From contig JANNFN010000166.1 of assembly GCA_031379885.1 (NCBI GenBank), positions 1 through 44,992 of the forward strand: a DNA stretch of 44,992 bases. The letters are read 5' to 3'. The DNA comes from Methylotenera_A sp031379885. GTDB taxonomy: Bacteria > Pseudomonadota > Gammaproteobacteria > Burkholderiales > Methylophilaceae. Below, one piece after another: positions 1-8,078 of the stretch. Position 1 is the stretch's first letter; every line of letters starts with the position of its first letter. The notes beneath the pieces were generated by a model. The model worked only from the letters and a program-made list of their open reading frames with translations, was not told where the DNA came from and did no database searches. A program made the position numbers and the translations under genes.

Positions 1-2
1 CC

Positions 3-1784
3 CCTGCCAAAATAGAATCGCAGCGCACCATGGCGGTGTTGGTGAACGCGCCGCAAGAGTGCCCCGCCTATTTTGGTCGCGTGATTGAACAGGTAAATGC
101 GCAAGCAAAAACGCCCGATTGGATGGTTCGGAATCTAGAACGTAGCGGTGTGCGTAGCATTAGCGCGATTGTCGATATTACCAATTATGTGCTACTGGAG
201 CTTGGCCAGCCCATGCACGCGTTTGATTTAGCTAAATTGGGCGACCACCACATTGAGGTGCGTTTTGCCAAAGCAGGCGAACCATTGAAGTTGCTGAATG
301 ATGCGGAAGTTAAATTAGCAAATGATGATTTGGTCATTGCTGATGGTAAGGGCGCAGTTGCTTTGGCGGGCATTATGGGCGGTGAGCCAACCTCTGTCAG
401 TGAGAGCACAACAGATATTTTCTTAGAAAGCGCGTTCTTTACGCCTGATGCGATTGCTGGAAAGGCGCGTCGATTGGGCTTAAGCACGGATTCCTCCTAC
501 CGCTTTGAGCGTGGCGTGGATTTTGGCAATACTCAGATTGCGCTAGAACGTGCCACAGTGCTGATTTTAGAAATATGTGGTGGTAGAGCTGGCAACATTA
601 CTCAAGCAGTCACGATACTCCCAGCGCGTAACACGGTTAATTTGCGTTATGCGCGCTTGCTTTCTGTATTAGGCATTATTATTTCTCTGCAAGAAGTCAG
701 TAAACTACTTTCACAGCTCGGCTTTGAATATAGCGCAAAAGACGGTACATTTTCCGTCAAGGCACCAAGTTACCGCTTTGACATTGCGCGAGAGGAAGAT
801 TTAATCGAAGAAATCGCGCGTTTGCATGGCTATGATAAGATTCCTGCGATTAAACCTATTGCGAATTTATCAATTTTAGATGCTCCAGAAGCCGCATGGA
901 ATAAGGCTTCCATGGCAGGTGTTTTGAAGGATTTTGGTTATCAGGAAGTGGTGACTTACAGTTTTGTGGACGAAAGTTGGGAACGCGATTTGATGGGTAA
1001 TGCAGCGCCGATTGCGCTAAAAAACCCCATCGCTAGCAACCTAAGTGTGATGCGTAGCGGTTTATGGGGTGGTTTGTTAGATTCGCTCACCTACAACTTG
1101 AATCGTAAGCAAGAGCGCGCCATGCTGTTTGAAATTGGCGCCAGTTATTTTTCCGATAAGAAAAACTATCGTGAAGATATGCAAATTTCAGGTTTATGCT
1201 ATGGTGCTTTTCAGCCAGAACAGTGGGGCGAAAGCGCGCGAGATGTAGATTTTTACGATGTAAAAACGACGGTCGATGCATTGACGAAAAATCAAGCAGA
1301 ATATCGTTTGGAAACTCATTCGGCCTTGCACCCTGGCCAGTCTACACGCATTTATTTGCACAACAAACCCATCGGTTGGTTAGGTAAATTGCACCCAAAA
1401 TGGCAGCAGAAATTTGCTTTGACCAAAAACACCATATTGTTTGAGCTGGCGCTCGCGCCTTTGATGCAAAGCAAAGTAACCAAATATCAAGAAGTGCCTA
1501 AATTTTTGCCTTTACGTCGCGATATTGCCATTGTTGTAGATGCTGATTTACCCGTTCAGGCTATTGTCGATGCGGTAAATTCTGCTAGGATTCCTCTAGT
1601 GCAACAAATACAACTCTTTGATATCTATCAGGGAAAAGGTATTGCAGAAAATAAAAAAAGCCTTGCATTTCTTGTACTTATGCAAGATACTCATAAAACT
1701 TTGTTGGATATTGAAGCGGAAGGAGCAATGGCCGAACTGCTCAAATTGCTAGAAAAACAATTCGGCGCTACGCTACGAAATTAA
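3..1784 (+). CDS. pheT: Phenylalanine--tRNA ligase beta subunit (5' end outside window)
   Basis: Cytoplasmic beta subunit of the heterotetrameric PheRS, which charges tRNA-Phe and edits mischarged tyrosine. The frame is already open at base 3, so the ATG at base 30 is internal and the true start lies left of the window; bacterial PheT is about 790 residues and about 593 codons are visible. What remains covers the B3/B4 editing region (DITNYVLLELGQPMHAFD, and the GIMGG segment), the B5 domain, the catalytic-like core (NPIASNLSVMRSGLWGGLL) and the C-terminal anticodon-binding fold (RRDIAIVVD, then LFDIYQGKG). ihfA follows 51 bases downstream in the same direction, the usual pheS-pheT-ihfA order of proteobacteria. 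Nothing looks damaged. Confidence 0.97.
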   Translation, partial: PAKIESQRTMAVLVNAPQECPAYFGRVIEQVNAQAKTPDWMVRNLERSGVRSISAIVDITNYVLLELGQPMHAFDLAKLGDHHIEVRFAKAGEPLKLLNDAEVKLANDDLVIADGKGAVALAGIMGGEPTSVSESTTDIFLESAFFTPDAIAGKARRLGLSTDSSYRFERGVDFGNTQIALERATVLILEICGGRAGNITQAVTILPARNTVNLRYARLLSVLGIIISLQEVSKLLSQLGFEYSAKDGTFSVKAPSYRFDIAREEDLIEEIARLHGYDKIPAIKPIANLSILDAPEAAWNKASMAGVLKDFGYQEVVTYSFVDESWERDLMGNAAPIALKNPIASNLSVMRSGLWGGLLDSLTYNLNRKQERAMLFEIGASYFSDKKNYREDMQISGLCYGAFQPEQWGESARDVDFYDVKTTVDALTKNQAEYRLETHSALHPGQSTRIYLHNKPIGWLGKLHPKWQQKFALTKNTILFELALAPLMQSKVTKYQEVPKFLPLRRDIAIVVDADLPVQAIVDAVNSARIPLVQQIQLFDIYQGKGIAENKKSLAFLVLMQDTHKTLLDIEAEGAMAELLKLLEKQFGATLRN

Positions 1785-1835
1785 GTGACGCAATTAAGTT
1801 AATTTAGAATAAGTATTAAAGCTCAGGGGATTTGC

Positions 1836-2126
1836 ATGACACTAACAAAGGCTGATTTGGCCGATTTATTATTTGAGCAAGTGGGCTTAAATAAACGAGA
1901 AGCGAAAGATATGGTAGAAGCGTTTTTTGAAGAAGTGCGCAGCGCTTTAGAAACAGGCGATAGCGTAAAATTATCTGGTTTTGGCAATTTTGAATTGCGT
2001 AAAAAATCTGAGCGCCCTGGGCGCAATCCAAAAACTGGCGAAGAAATACCGATTACTGCAAGGCGTGTAGTTACTTTTCACGCCAGCCAGAAATTAAAAA
2101 GTAAAGTAGAAGAACACTACGCGTAA
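1836..2126 (+). CDS. ihfA: Integration host factor subunit alpha
   Basis: Alpha subunit of the DNA-bending heterodimer IHF, which shapes promoters, origins and recombination sites. At 96 residues it has the normal family length. It shows the HU/IHF fold signature: an N-terminal helical part starting MTLTKADLADLLFEQVGL, the SGFGNFELR strand, and the DNA-clasping arm RPGRNPKTGEEIPITARRVV with the conserved intercalating proline. A Shine-Dalgarno-like AGGGGA lies just ahead of the ATG. It sits between pheT and a MerR-type regulator as in many beta- and gammaproteobacteria, which supports IhfA rather than IhfB or HU. Confidence 0.97.
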   Translation: MTLTKADLADLLFEQVGLNKREAKDMVEAFFEEVRSALETGDSVKLSGFGNFELRKKSERPGRNPKTGEEIPITARRVVTFHASQKLKSKVEEHYA

Positions 2127-2145
2127 GACTTATTAAATAAAAATC

Positions 2146-2580
2146 ATGCTAGATCCCTCTGCGAAAATTCAGCTACCACCAATACCCGCCAAACGGTACT
2201 TTACCATTGGCGAGGTAAGTGAATTATGTGGTGTGAAGCCGCATGTACTGCGCTATTGGGAGCAAGAGTTTACCCAGCTTAAACCAGTAAAGCGTCGTGG
2301 AAATCGTCGTTACTATCAACATCATGAAGTATTGTTAATTCGTAAAATTCGCGAGCTACTTTACGAGCAAGGTTTTACGATTAGTGGTGCGCGCAATCGC
2401 TTAGATGGTGCAGAACAAAAAACGAGCTCAGAAGATAAAATTGAAACAACAAGTGCACAACAAAATTCAATGCAACCGAGCGCTCAAGTTTCAGCTATAC
2501 CATCACAGCTGGTCAATGATTTTGATTTTTTTACATTCAAACAAGAAATGCGCGAAGTCATTCAGTTATTACGCACTTAG
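2146..2580 (+). CDS. MerR family transcriptional regulator
   Basis: DNA-binding regulator of 144 residues. A single MerR-type winged helix-turn-helix occupies roughly residues 16-85 (YFTIGEVSELCGVKPHVLRYWE, quoted in part: GEVSELCGVKPHVLRYWE), of the MlrA-like subgroup. The C-terminal part is Gln/Ser-rich and low complexity, without metal-binding cysteines, so no inducer can be named. It starts 19 bases after ihfA and is followed by a hairpin terminator, so pheT-ihfA-merR is probably one transcript. This small MerR protein between ihfA and a tRNA-Pro gene is a common conserved neighbour; its targets are unknown to me. Confidence 0.88.
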   Translation: MLDPSAKIQLPPIPAKRYFTIGEVSELCGVKPHVLRYWEQEFTQLKPVKRRGNRRYYQHHEVLLIRKIRELLYEQGFTISGARNRLDGAEQKTSSEDKIETTSAQQNSMQPSAQVSAIPSQLVNDFDFFTFKQEMREVIQLLRT

Positions 2581-2612
2581 GCGCCAGCACTTAATTTAGT
2601 AATATATATTTT

Positions 2613-2641
2613 AAAGCGCCAAGTCATCACTTGGCGCTTTT
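2613..2641 (+). terminator. Rho-independent terminator after the pheT-ihfA-merR operon
   Basis: Perfect 12-base inverted repeat AAAGCGCCAAGT / ACTTGGCGCTTT around a CATC loop, with the T-rich tail formed by the stem end. It lies 33 bases after the merR stop and 43 bases before the tRNA gene. Confidence 0.85.
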
Positions 2642-2683
2642 CATTTATAATGCTCAATCGTTGCAAGCAATAGCAACGCGGTT

Positions 2684-2760
2684 CGGGGCATAGCGCAGCC
2701 TGGTAGCGTACATGCCTGGGGGGCATGGGGTCGCAAGTTCGAATCTTGCTGTCCCGACCA
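2684..2760 (+). tRNA. tRNA-Pro (anticodon GGG)
   Basis: A 77-base cloverleaf with encoded CCA. The acceptor CGGGGCA pairs with TGTCCCG at 2750-2756, the anticodon stem is CATGC/GCATG with loop CTGGGGG (anticodon GGG at 2718-2720, reading CCC), and the T arm GCAAG-TTCGAAT-CTTGC contains the invariant TTCGA. It stands alone after the terminator, and its 3' end is 19 bases from the end of the convergent proW. Confidence 0.97.
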
Positions 2761-2779
2761 TTTATAAATTTTCAGCTCG

Positions 2780-3613
2780 TTATTTAGCTACTCGTTTCAC
2801 CCCAAAACTTTCGGTAATGCGGTCTAACATAATTGCAAGCAATACCACACCCAAACCACTTTCAAAGCCCAAACCAATATCTAAGCGCGAAATACTTGAC
2901 AGCACATCGTTACCCAAGCCGCCCGCACCGACCATGGAGGCGATAATCACCATTGATAGCGCCATCATAATGGTTTGATTGATACCTGCAAATAAGTTGG
3001 CCATTGCGCTGGGGATTTGCACTTTAAATAGTAGTTGTGTCGGCGTGCAACCAAAGGCAATTCCAGCCTCTACCTGTTCTTTATTGACTTGACGTATGCC
3101 CAATGAAGTCAGTCGCACTACTGGCGGCATCGCAAAAATCACGGTGGCAATCACACCTGGTACGCGGCCAAGCCCAAAAAACATAGCGGCAGGAATCAAA
3201 TAAACAAAGGCGGGCATGGTCTGCATAAAGTCTAATATTGGGCGAATAACTGCTTCTGCGCGGTCGTTGCGACCTGCCCAAATACCAAACGGAATGCCTA
3301 GTGCCAAGCTAATTAAAGTGGCTGAGAAAATCAGTGCAAGTGTGACTACAGTTTGATTGGAAAAGCCCATATTGGCAATCAGCAAAAATGAGGCTGCGCA
3401 GAATAGTGCGAATTTCCAACCCAGTCGCCAAAAACCAATACCAACAAATATCAACGCAAGCAGCCAAAATGGTATCAACATGAGGCCGTTTTCTATCGCA
3501 CCAGTGGAGGCATCAATAATCTTACCAATTTTGTCGAATAAGCCATGGTCATTGTGTTCTAGCCAATCAACACCTGCCGCTACCCACTGGCCTATTGGTA
3601 GTTTATAGCTCAT
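2780..3613 (-). CDS. proW: Betaine/choline-type ABC transporter permease (ProW family)
   Basis: Inner-membrane permease of a quaternary-amine ABC importer, 277 residues. Several hydrophobic helices are evident (LIPFWLLALIFVGIGFW, FALFCAASFLLIANMGF, the segment around VVTLALIFSATLISLALG), followed by the cytoplasmic coupling loop near residues 170-205 (IRQVNKEQVEAGIAFGCTPT), which fits the EAA-type loop. Its ATG overlaps the proV stop by 4 bases (ATGA), so the two are translationally coupled. It is the last gene of the long minus-strand run that carries betaine demethylation. ProW, OpuAB and CbcW/ChoW are the same family; glycine betaine or choline is the inferred substrate from context. A cognate binding protein is not adjacent; the candidate is at 19984-20985. 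Confidence 0.9.
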   Translation of the reverse strand: MSYKLPIGQWVAAGVDWLEHNDHGLFDKIGKIIDASTGAIENGLMLIPFWLLALIFVGIGFWRLGWKFALFCAASFLLIANMGFSNQTVVTLALIFSATLISLALGIPFGIWAGRNDRAEAVIRPILDFMQTMPAFVYLIPAAMFFGLGRVPGVIATVIFAMPPVVRLTSLGIRQVNKEQVEAGIAFGCTPTQLLFKVQIPSAMANLFAGINQTIMMALSMVIIASMVGAGGLGNDVLSSISRLDIGLGFESGLGVVLLAIMLDRITESFGVKRVAK

Positions 3614-4848
3614 GCTTTTGTCTCCTTACAAAGTTTGCGCAGTAAAACAGTTTTAGTAATTGCGCCAATATATTCACCATTGTCATCCACAACTGGCAGC
3701 GGGAAAGGATATTCAACTACTTTTTTTAGCACCTCATTTAGTGGCATATTACCTGAAATGGCAGCTTTGTCTGGGAGTAGTGCATCACGCAACTTCTTAC
3801 GAGGTTTATTAATGCAAGCCATTAATGATTCTGCTGAAACTATTCCCAACACTTTGTGCTGCTCATCAAGCACAAAAGCGTACACACGGTCATACATGCG
3901 CATACGCTCTAATGCAGCACTGAAACCATTGGCAGGGTCGTCAGGGCGCTCAAAAATAGTCACTTGTTCTTTTTGTGCGACATCTTTGGCTGTTAAGTAT
4001 TTATTGGTATCCACGCCATTAAAGAAGGCTTTTACGTATTCGTCAGCAGGACGCTGTAAAATATCATCCGAAGTGCCGACTTGTACTACGCGGCCACCTT
4101 CCATAATGCAAATGCGATTGCCAATCCTTAATGCTTCGTCTAAATCGTGCGAAACAAACACAATAGTGCGTTTTTGCTCTTGCTGTAGTTTCATCAGAAC
4201 GTCTTGCATCTCTGTTCTGCGCAGTGGATCAAGTGCGGAGAAAGCTTCATCCATTAACATTAATGAAGGGTTCACCGTCAGCGCACGCGCTAGCCCTACA
4301 CGTTGCTGCATGCCGCCAGAGAGTTGAGAAGGCATGTGTTTGGCAAAAGTATGTAAGCCAACTTGCTCCAGTACTTCCATGGCGCGGCGTTCGCGTTCTT
4401 TTACGTCCACTCCTGCAATTTCTAGCCCAAAAGCGGCATTTTCTACCACTGTGCGATGCGGCAGTAAGGCGAACGATTGAAATACCATGCTCATGTCCTT
4501 GCGGCGTAAGTTGAGCAGCTTTTCTGTGCTCATCTTTGCTACGTCTTCACCATCAACAATCACGCTACCGGCAGTTGGTTCGATCAGGCGGTTAAGCAAG
4601 CGAATAAGTGTTGATTTGCCAGAGCCAGAAAGACCCATCAGTACGAAAATTTCGCCTTTGTTGATTTCAAACGAGGCATCTAGTACGCCAACTACTTGGC
4701 CTGTCTGTCGCAGCACTTCATCCTTGCCTTTGCCATCGTATAACATTTGCATCGCAACATCGGGTTTGTTGCCAAACACTTTGTGTAGATTCTTCACGAC
4801 CACTTTAGCTTCGCTGGCCGAGCCTGTATTTACTGGTTGTTCATCCAT
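3610..4848 (-). CDS. proV: Betaine/choline-type ABC transporter ATP-binding protein with CBS domains (ProV family)
   Basis: Cytoplasmic ATPase of the importer, 412 residues, normal for ProV/OpuAA. It has Walker A GLSGSGKST, Q-loop region VFQSFALLPH, signature LSGGMQQRVGLARAL, and Walker B LMLMDEAFSALDP. Residues from about 285 to the end form a paired CBS module, which in the OpuA family senses ionic strength or nucleotides and gates transport. A good ribosome site (AAGGGG) precedes the ATG. It is 44 bases downstream of gbcB in the same direction, so import and oxidation of betaine are probably co-transcribed. Substrate assignment rests on family and neighbours. Confidence 0.92.
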   Translation of the reverse strand: MDEQPVNTGSASEAKVVVKNLHKVFGNKPDVAMQMLYDGKGKDEVLRQTGQVVGVLDASFEINKGEIFVLMGLSGSGKSTLIRLLNRLIEPTAGSVIVDGEDVAKMSTEKLLNLRRKDMSMVFQSFALLPHRTVVENAAFGLEIAGVDVKERERRAMEVLEQVGLHTFAKHMPSQLSGGMQQRVGLARALTVNPSLMLMDEAFSALDPLRRTEMQDVLMKLQQEQKRTIVFVSHDLDEALRIGNRICIMEGGRVVQVGTSDDILQRPADEYVKAFFNGVDTNKYLTAKDVAQKEQVTIFERPDDPANGFSAALERMRMYDRVYAFVLDEQHKVLGIVSAESLMACINKPRKKLRDALLPDKAAISGNMPLNEVLKKVVEYPFPLPVVDDNGEYIGAITKTVLLRKLCKETKA

Positions 4849-4892
4849 TAGATTTTCCCCTTAACTACACAATCAAGTTACTCGCTATGCTG

Positions 4893-5999
4893 TTACTTTT
4901 CAACTACTAAATCGGTTAATGGTTTGGAGCAGCAAGGCAAAAAGAAACCTTGATCAATCTCTCGCTGACGAATACCACCGCCATGTTTCATATCTACTTT
5001 ACCCGAGATGAGTTTGCTTTTACATGTACCGCATAAGCCTTTTCTACAAGATGAAGCTAAGCGCATGCCAGCGGCAACTCCCGCATCTAATACGAATTGA
5101 TCTTGCGCACATTGAATGCTGGTGCCACTTTTAGTGAATTCTACTTTATAACTACTAGCGTCAATACCCGTTGTAATTGTTTTAGATTCAGACTGTGTGC
5201 TAGCTGGTAATTCGTCGAAACTAAAACTTTCTTCATGATAGTGCTGCATATCGAAACCAGCATTTTTTAGCATATTACGCACTGCCGCCATATAAGGCGC
5301 AGGGCCACAGGTAAAAATTTTACGCTTTAAATAATCGGGTGCAATTTGCTTTAAGGCATCAATATTTAAATAACCTATCGGCATCGTCCAGTTGGGCTCG
5401 TCATCTACTTTTTCACAAATAAAAGTAGCGTGAAAATGTGGTAAATTAAACGACATCAAATCTAGCTCTTGGCGAAAAATGATGTCAGCTGGACTGCGCG
5501 CACTATGAACAAAAGCAATATCAGCATCTTCAGCAAGGTCGTGAAAGGTTCGCGCCATGGACATGAGCGGTGTAACGCCTGAGCCACCGGACAAGAATAA
5601 ATATTTGCTTGCAGAGTTCTGCGTACAAGTAAAATCTCCCGCAGGGCCCAGCGCCGAGATTTTACTACCAAGCTGCAAATGATCATGCAACCAGTTAGAA
5701 ACAATGCCATTTGGTTGGCGCTTGACAGTAATGGATATAGTGTGTGGGCGCGTAGGTGCTGATGATAGGGTATAGCACCGGTTTATTGTTGTGCCATTTA
5801 TTACCAACTCAAGCGTAATAAATTGTCCTGGTAAATACTGAAATAAACTTGGCTTGACGGGCTTAAAGAAAAAACTTTTAACGTCATGTGTTTCGTTTCT
5901 TATCTGGCAGCAAATAAGCGTATTGTCGTTGTCAGCGTCCCAAGTGGGAAGCGTTGTTTCCCAAAATCGAGGCATGTTTCTTGATGGCGTTATCGACAT
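4893..5999 (-). CDS. gbcB: Glycine betaine monooxygenase reductase subunit
   Basis: Reductase that passes electrons from NAD(P)H to the Rieske oxygenase GbcA for removal of one methyl group of glycine betaine as formaldehyde. It has 368 residues with three modules in order: an FAD-binding barrel (RCYTLSSAP, about residues 75-85), an NAD-binding domain (FLSGGSGVTPLMSMA), and a C-terminal plant-type [2Fe-2S] ferredoxin domain with the cysteine pattern CRKGLCGTC followed by a late Cys pair (FLPCC). This order and length match GbcB. The ATG lies inside the end of gbcA (overlap of 10 bases), so the pair is coupled. The reductase itself looks intact although its oxygenase partner is interrupted. 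Confidence 0.92.
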   Translation of the reverse strand: MSITPSRNMPRFWETTLPTWDADNDNTLICCQIRNETHDVKSFFFKPVKPSLFQYLPGQFITLELVINGTTINRCYTLSSAPTRPHTISITVKRQPNGIVSNWLHDHLQLGSKISALGPAGDFTCTQNSASKYLFLSGGSGVTPLMSMARTFHDLAEDADIAFVHSARSPADIIFRQELDLMSFNLPHFHATFICEKVDDEPNWTMPIGYLNIDALKQIAPDYLKRKIFTCGPAPYMAAVRNMLKNAGFDMQHYHEESFSFDELPASTQSESKTITTGIDASSYKVEFTKSGTSIQCAQDQFVLDAGVAAGMRLASSCRKGLCGTCKSKLISGKVDMKHGGGIRQREIDQGFFLPCCSKPLTDLVVEK

Positions 6000-6655
6000 A
6001 TTTTGATAGGCGTTACCGATGATTTAACACTATCTATTTCTGTTTCCAGTCGTTGAATATACCAGTTAGTGAATTTTTCTACCAGTTCCTCAGTGTAGGG
6101 CGAATAAGGTCCAGGTTTGTATTGATCGCTTTTCACGCCGCGATGTGTGCGCTCCACTAAAGTAGAGTCTTGTTTATTAGTTGCGCGCCACACCTCGCAC
6201 AATCTATCAATATTGTAATCCTCACTTTCAACTGCATCTTTTTGTACCAACCATGTGGTTCGCACCAGCGTGTGTTCTGCATCAATGGGTAACGCACTAA
6301 ATGTAATAATGTGATCACTCATAAAATGGTGCCATGAGTTAGGTTGTGTCCAAAATGATAATCCGCCTAAATTGCGCTGAGTAAAATCACCCAACAGTTT
6401 TTTGCTAGCCACTTTGCCATCCAGCGTCTGCGATTCGCCAGCTTTCTCTAATGGCAGTCTTTGCGTACGGTAAGCAGTTGCGCAACCATCTAATAAATCA
6501 ATTTCTGCTGACGGCAAGCCGCAAGCCGCCCAACGATTACCTTCAGTTTCAATAAGATCACGAAATTCTTGCACTTTTTCGGCATTTTCTGGCGAAGGTT
6601 GGTAGCCAAACCCAAACTCATACATCGAGGCTAGCAGTTCAGGATGTTTTGCCAC
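5990..6655 (-). CDS. gbcA: GbcA C-terminal fragment (catalytic domain)
   Basis: Second open segment of the interrupted oxygenase, 221 residues if the GTG directly after the TGA is used as start. It begins VAKHPELLASMYEFGFGYQP, which continues the family motif after the missing Tyr and Cys, so it keeps one iron-ligand His (KHPEL) and the rest of the catalytic fold. No convincing ribosome site precedes the GTG, so independent translation is doubtful. It overlaps the start of gbcB by 10 bases. Confidence 0.75.
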   Translation of the reverse strand: MAKHPELLASMYEFGFGYQPSPENAEKVQEFRDLIETEGNRWAACGLPSAEIDLLDGCATAYRTQRLPLEKAGESQTLDGKVASKKLLGDFTQRNLGGLSFWTQPNSWHHFMSDHIITFSALPIDAEHTLVRTTWLVQKDAVESEDYNIDRLCEVWRATNKQDSTLVERTHRGVKSDQYKPGPYSPYTEELVEKFTNWYIQRLETEIDSVKSSVTPIKICR

Positions 6656-6661
6656 TCAATG

Positions 6662-7270
6662 TTAGCACTCGCGGTTATTCTCCATGGTCAGCTTCCAGTT
6701 ACCATTTTCGATAATATCTTCTTGTGCAGCCACTTTGCAATCTGCAAGACGATGTGGGGTAATATAAGGTTCCATGGCTTTACGCATATCATCAAAGTCG
6801 ACAGGCGGCTCGTCGGCCAAGCAGATAAAAATAAGCCCTGCAATATTACCCACATGCACAGACTTTAGATTGTGATTGTTTTTATCAAAATCATCACCCA
6901 TGTGTTCGTTGTGAATGAGCTTGCCAGAGAGGTCGTAGGTCCATTGATGATAGGGGCACACTAAGTTGCCGACACTACCCTTAGCGTCATCGCAAAGTTG
7001 TGAGCCACGATGGCGACATACATTATGAAACGCCTTCACGTTCATGTCGTCGTCACGCACGATAATCACGGAATTATGGCCAATATCTACTTTGATGTAA
7101 TCACCAGCTTCGGCAATCTCAGGTTCTACTGCGACAAAAATCCAATGCCTACCAAAAATCACTTCAATATCCAGTTTATTGATTTCTGGGCTTAAGTAAA
7201 ACGGTGCTTCTAGCGTATAGCCTTTGCGGCGATTGCTAATCAAATTTCGTATTTCTGATGAAATGTTCAT
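6662..7270 (-). CDS. gbcA: GbcA N-terminal fragment (Rieske [2Fe-2S] domain)
   Basis: First open segment of the interrupted oxygenase, 202 residues, ending at the TAA directly after ENNREC. It contains the complete Rieske domain (VCRHRGSQ and VCPYHQWTYDLSG, roughly residues 85-125) and the start of the catalytic domain (NGNWKLTMENNREC), including the Glu that opens the iron motif. Expressed alone it would bind the iron-sulfur cluster but could not hold the catalytic iron. It lies 31 bases downstream of etfB in the same direction. Confidence 0.8.
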   Translation of the reverse strand: MNISSEIRNLISNRRKGYTLEAPFYLSPEINKLDIEVIFGRHWIFVAVEPEIAEAGDYIKVDIGHNSVIIVRDDDMNVKAFHNVCRHRGSQLCDDAKGSVGNLVCPYHQWTYDLSGKLIHNEHMGDDFDKNNHNLKSVHVGNIAGLIFICLADEPPVDFDDMRKAMEPYITPHRLADCKVAAQEDIIENGNWKLTMENNREC

Positions 7271-7301
7271 GTCATCTCCTTACCTATTTATTTTAGTTTT
7301 T

Positions 7302-8078
7302 TTAAAAAGCTATAAGCTGATGTTCGCGCAAATAGCTTAGTATAACTTGTGCTTTTTCGACACAATTTCCATCATTTACGACAGTACCACCTTTGTTCTC
7401 ACTTGTAATAGCTGCTAACAAACGCTCATGCCCAGTTAAATTTTCTGGTGCTTTCAATTTAATTGGTTTACGTAATTTAGGCGCTATGTTCCATTGTAAA
7501 TGGCTTTCAGCTGCCACGTGAGCTGGTTTGGTTAGCGCAATAATTTTACCCTGTTGCTGGCGTACATAAGCATATCGTAATTCAATGGCGGCAAGCGGAT
7601 GAATTGCAATGATGGCAGGCAATGTAACTGCAACACGACGACGCTTGCCTTTAGGAAAGAACTGCAAAACTTCTAACTTATCACCCTCCTGCTTAAGCTC
7701 TAACGCATTAGCGATAATTGGGATGTTAAGCTTTTCCGCTAACAAGTATGGTAGCAAACCACTATCCTGACCATTCTCGGCACGGCTTCCAGTGAGAATT
7801 AAATCGGCATCGCCCAATCTTTCAGCAAAACTATCGACGATGTCGCTATCTGGCTCTGTAGGAATGACATTTATTTGGTCTGCACCAAGGGCTAAATAAT
7901 CCTTTAGGGCGGGATTATTTGCATTGCCCGCATGCAACACTTCTAGATCGGCAGCTTTGGTCTGCGACAAATCAACGCCAATGGTCAATGCAAGACTATC
8001 GTTGCGGCAATGGCGCGGAACGCCACTAGTAGGGTGTCGCCCAGTTGAAACTAGCACGGTGATGTGCTTAATGTTCAT
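7302..8078 (-). CDS. etfB: Electron transfer flavoprotein beta subunit, demethylation-linked
   Basis: Beta subunit (258 residues) of an ETF heterodimer that should accept electrons released by the dimethylglycine dehydrogenase. The ETF beta fold is recognisable by the adenylate-binding pattern around TGSRAENGQDSGLLPYLLAE and the following PAIIAIHPLAAIELRYAY. The sequence is divergent from housekeeping EtfB, as expected for the dedicated pair found next to dgcAB in pseudomonads. Its ATG overlaps the etfA stop (ATGA). A ribosome site is not obvious, which fits translational coupling. The role follows from family plus position between dgcB and gbcA. Confidence 0.85.
   Translation of the reverse strand: MNIKHITVLVSTGRHPTSGVPRHCRNDSLALTIGVDLSQTKAADLEVLHAGNANNPALKDYLALGADQINVIPTEPDSDIVDSFAERLGDADLILTGSRAENGQDSGLLPYLLAEKLNIPIIANALELKQEGDKLEVLQFFPKGKRRRVAVTLPAIIAIHPLAAIELRYAYVRQQQGKIIALTKPAHVAAESHLQWNIAPKLRKPIKLKAPENLTGHERLLAAITSENKGGTVVNDGNCVEKAQVILSYLREHQLIAF

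Larger units (their letters stand above)
5990..7270 (-). pseudogene. gbcA: Glycine betaine monooxygenase oxygenase subunit, interrupted by two in-frame stops
   Basis: Whole-gene view of the Rieske non-heme iron oxygenase that demethylates glycine betaine to dimethylglycine. The frame is continuous over 427 codons, close to the normal length of about 430, except for TAA at 6662-6664 and TGA at 6656-6658, with an intact His codon between them. The N-terminal part has the Rieske cluster pattern CRHRG...CPYH; the mononuclear iron site should read E-C-Tyr-H-Cys-x3-H, and here reads E-C-stop-H-stop-V-A-K-H. No indel is needed. The start has a strong ribosome site (AAGGAG, 5 bases from the ATG). Both halves remain well conserved, so this is a very recent lesion, a sequencing or consensus error, or, least likely, recoding. 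Without readthrough the enzyme would lack the second iron-binding His and the C-terminal half. Confidence 0.85.

Noticed and set aside
3635..4327. 230-codon open frame on the plus strand opposite proV
   Set aside because: It mirrors a fully convincing ATPase gene; its Ser/Arg-rich composition is typical of an antisense shadow.
6656..6658. TGA in gbcA as a selenocysteine codon at a Cys position
   Set aside because: A TAA two codons earlier would stop translation first, no selenocysteine hairpin is evident after the TGA, and this enzyme family is not known to use selenocysteine.
6653..6664. Frameshift as the cause of the gbcA split
   Set aside because: The frame is identical on both sides and the residues line up with the family motif without gaps, so only substitutions are needed.
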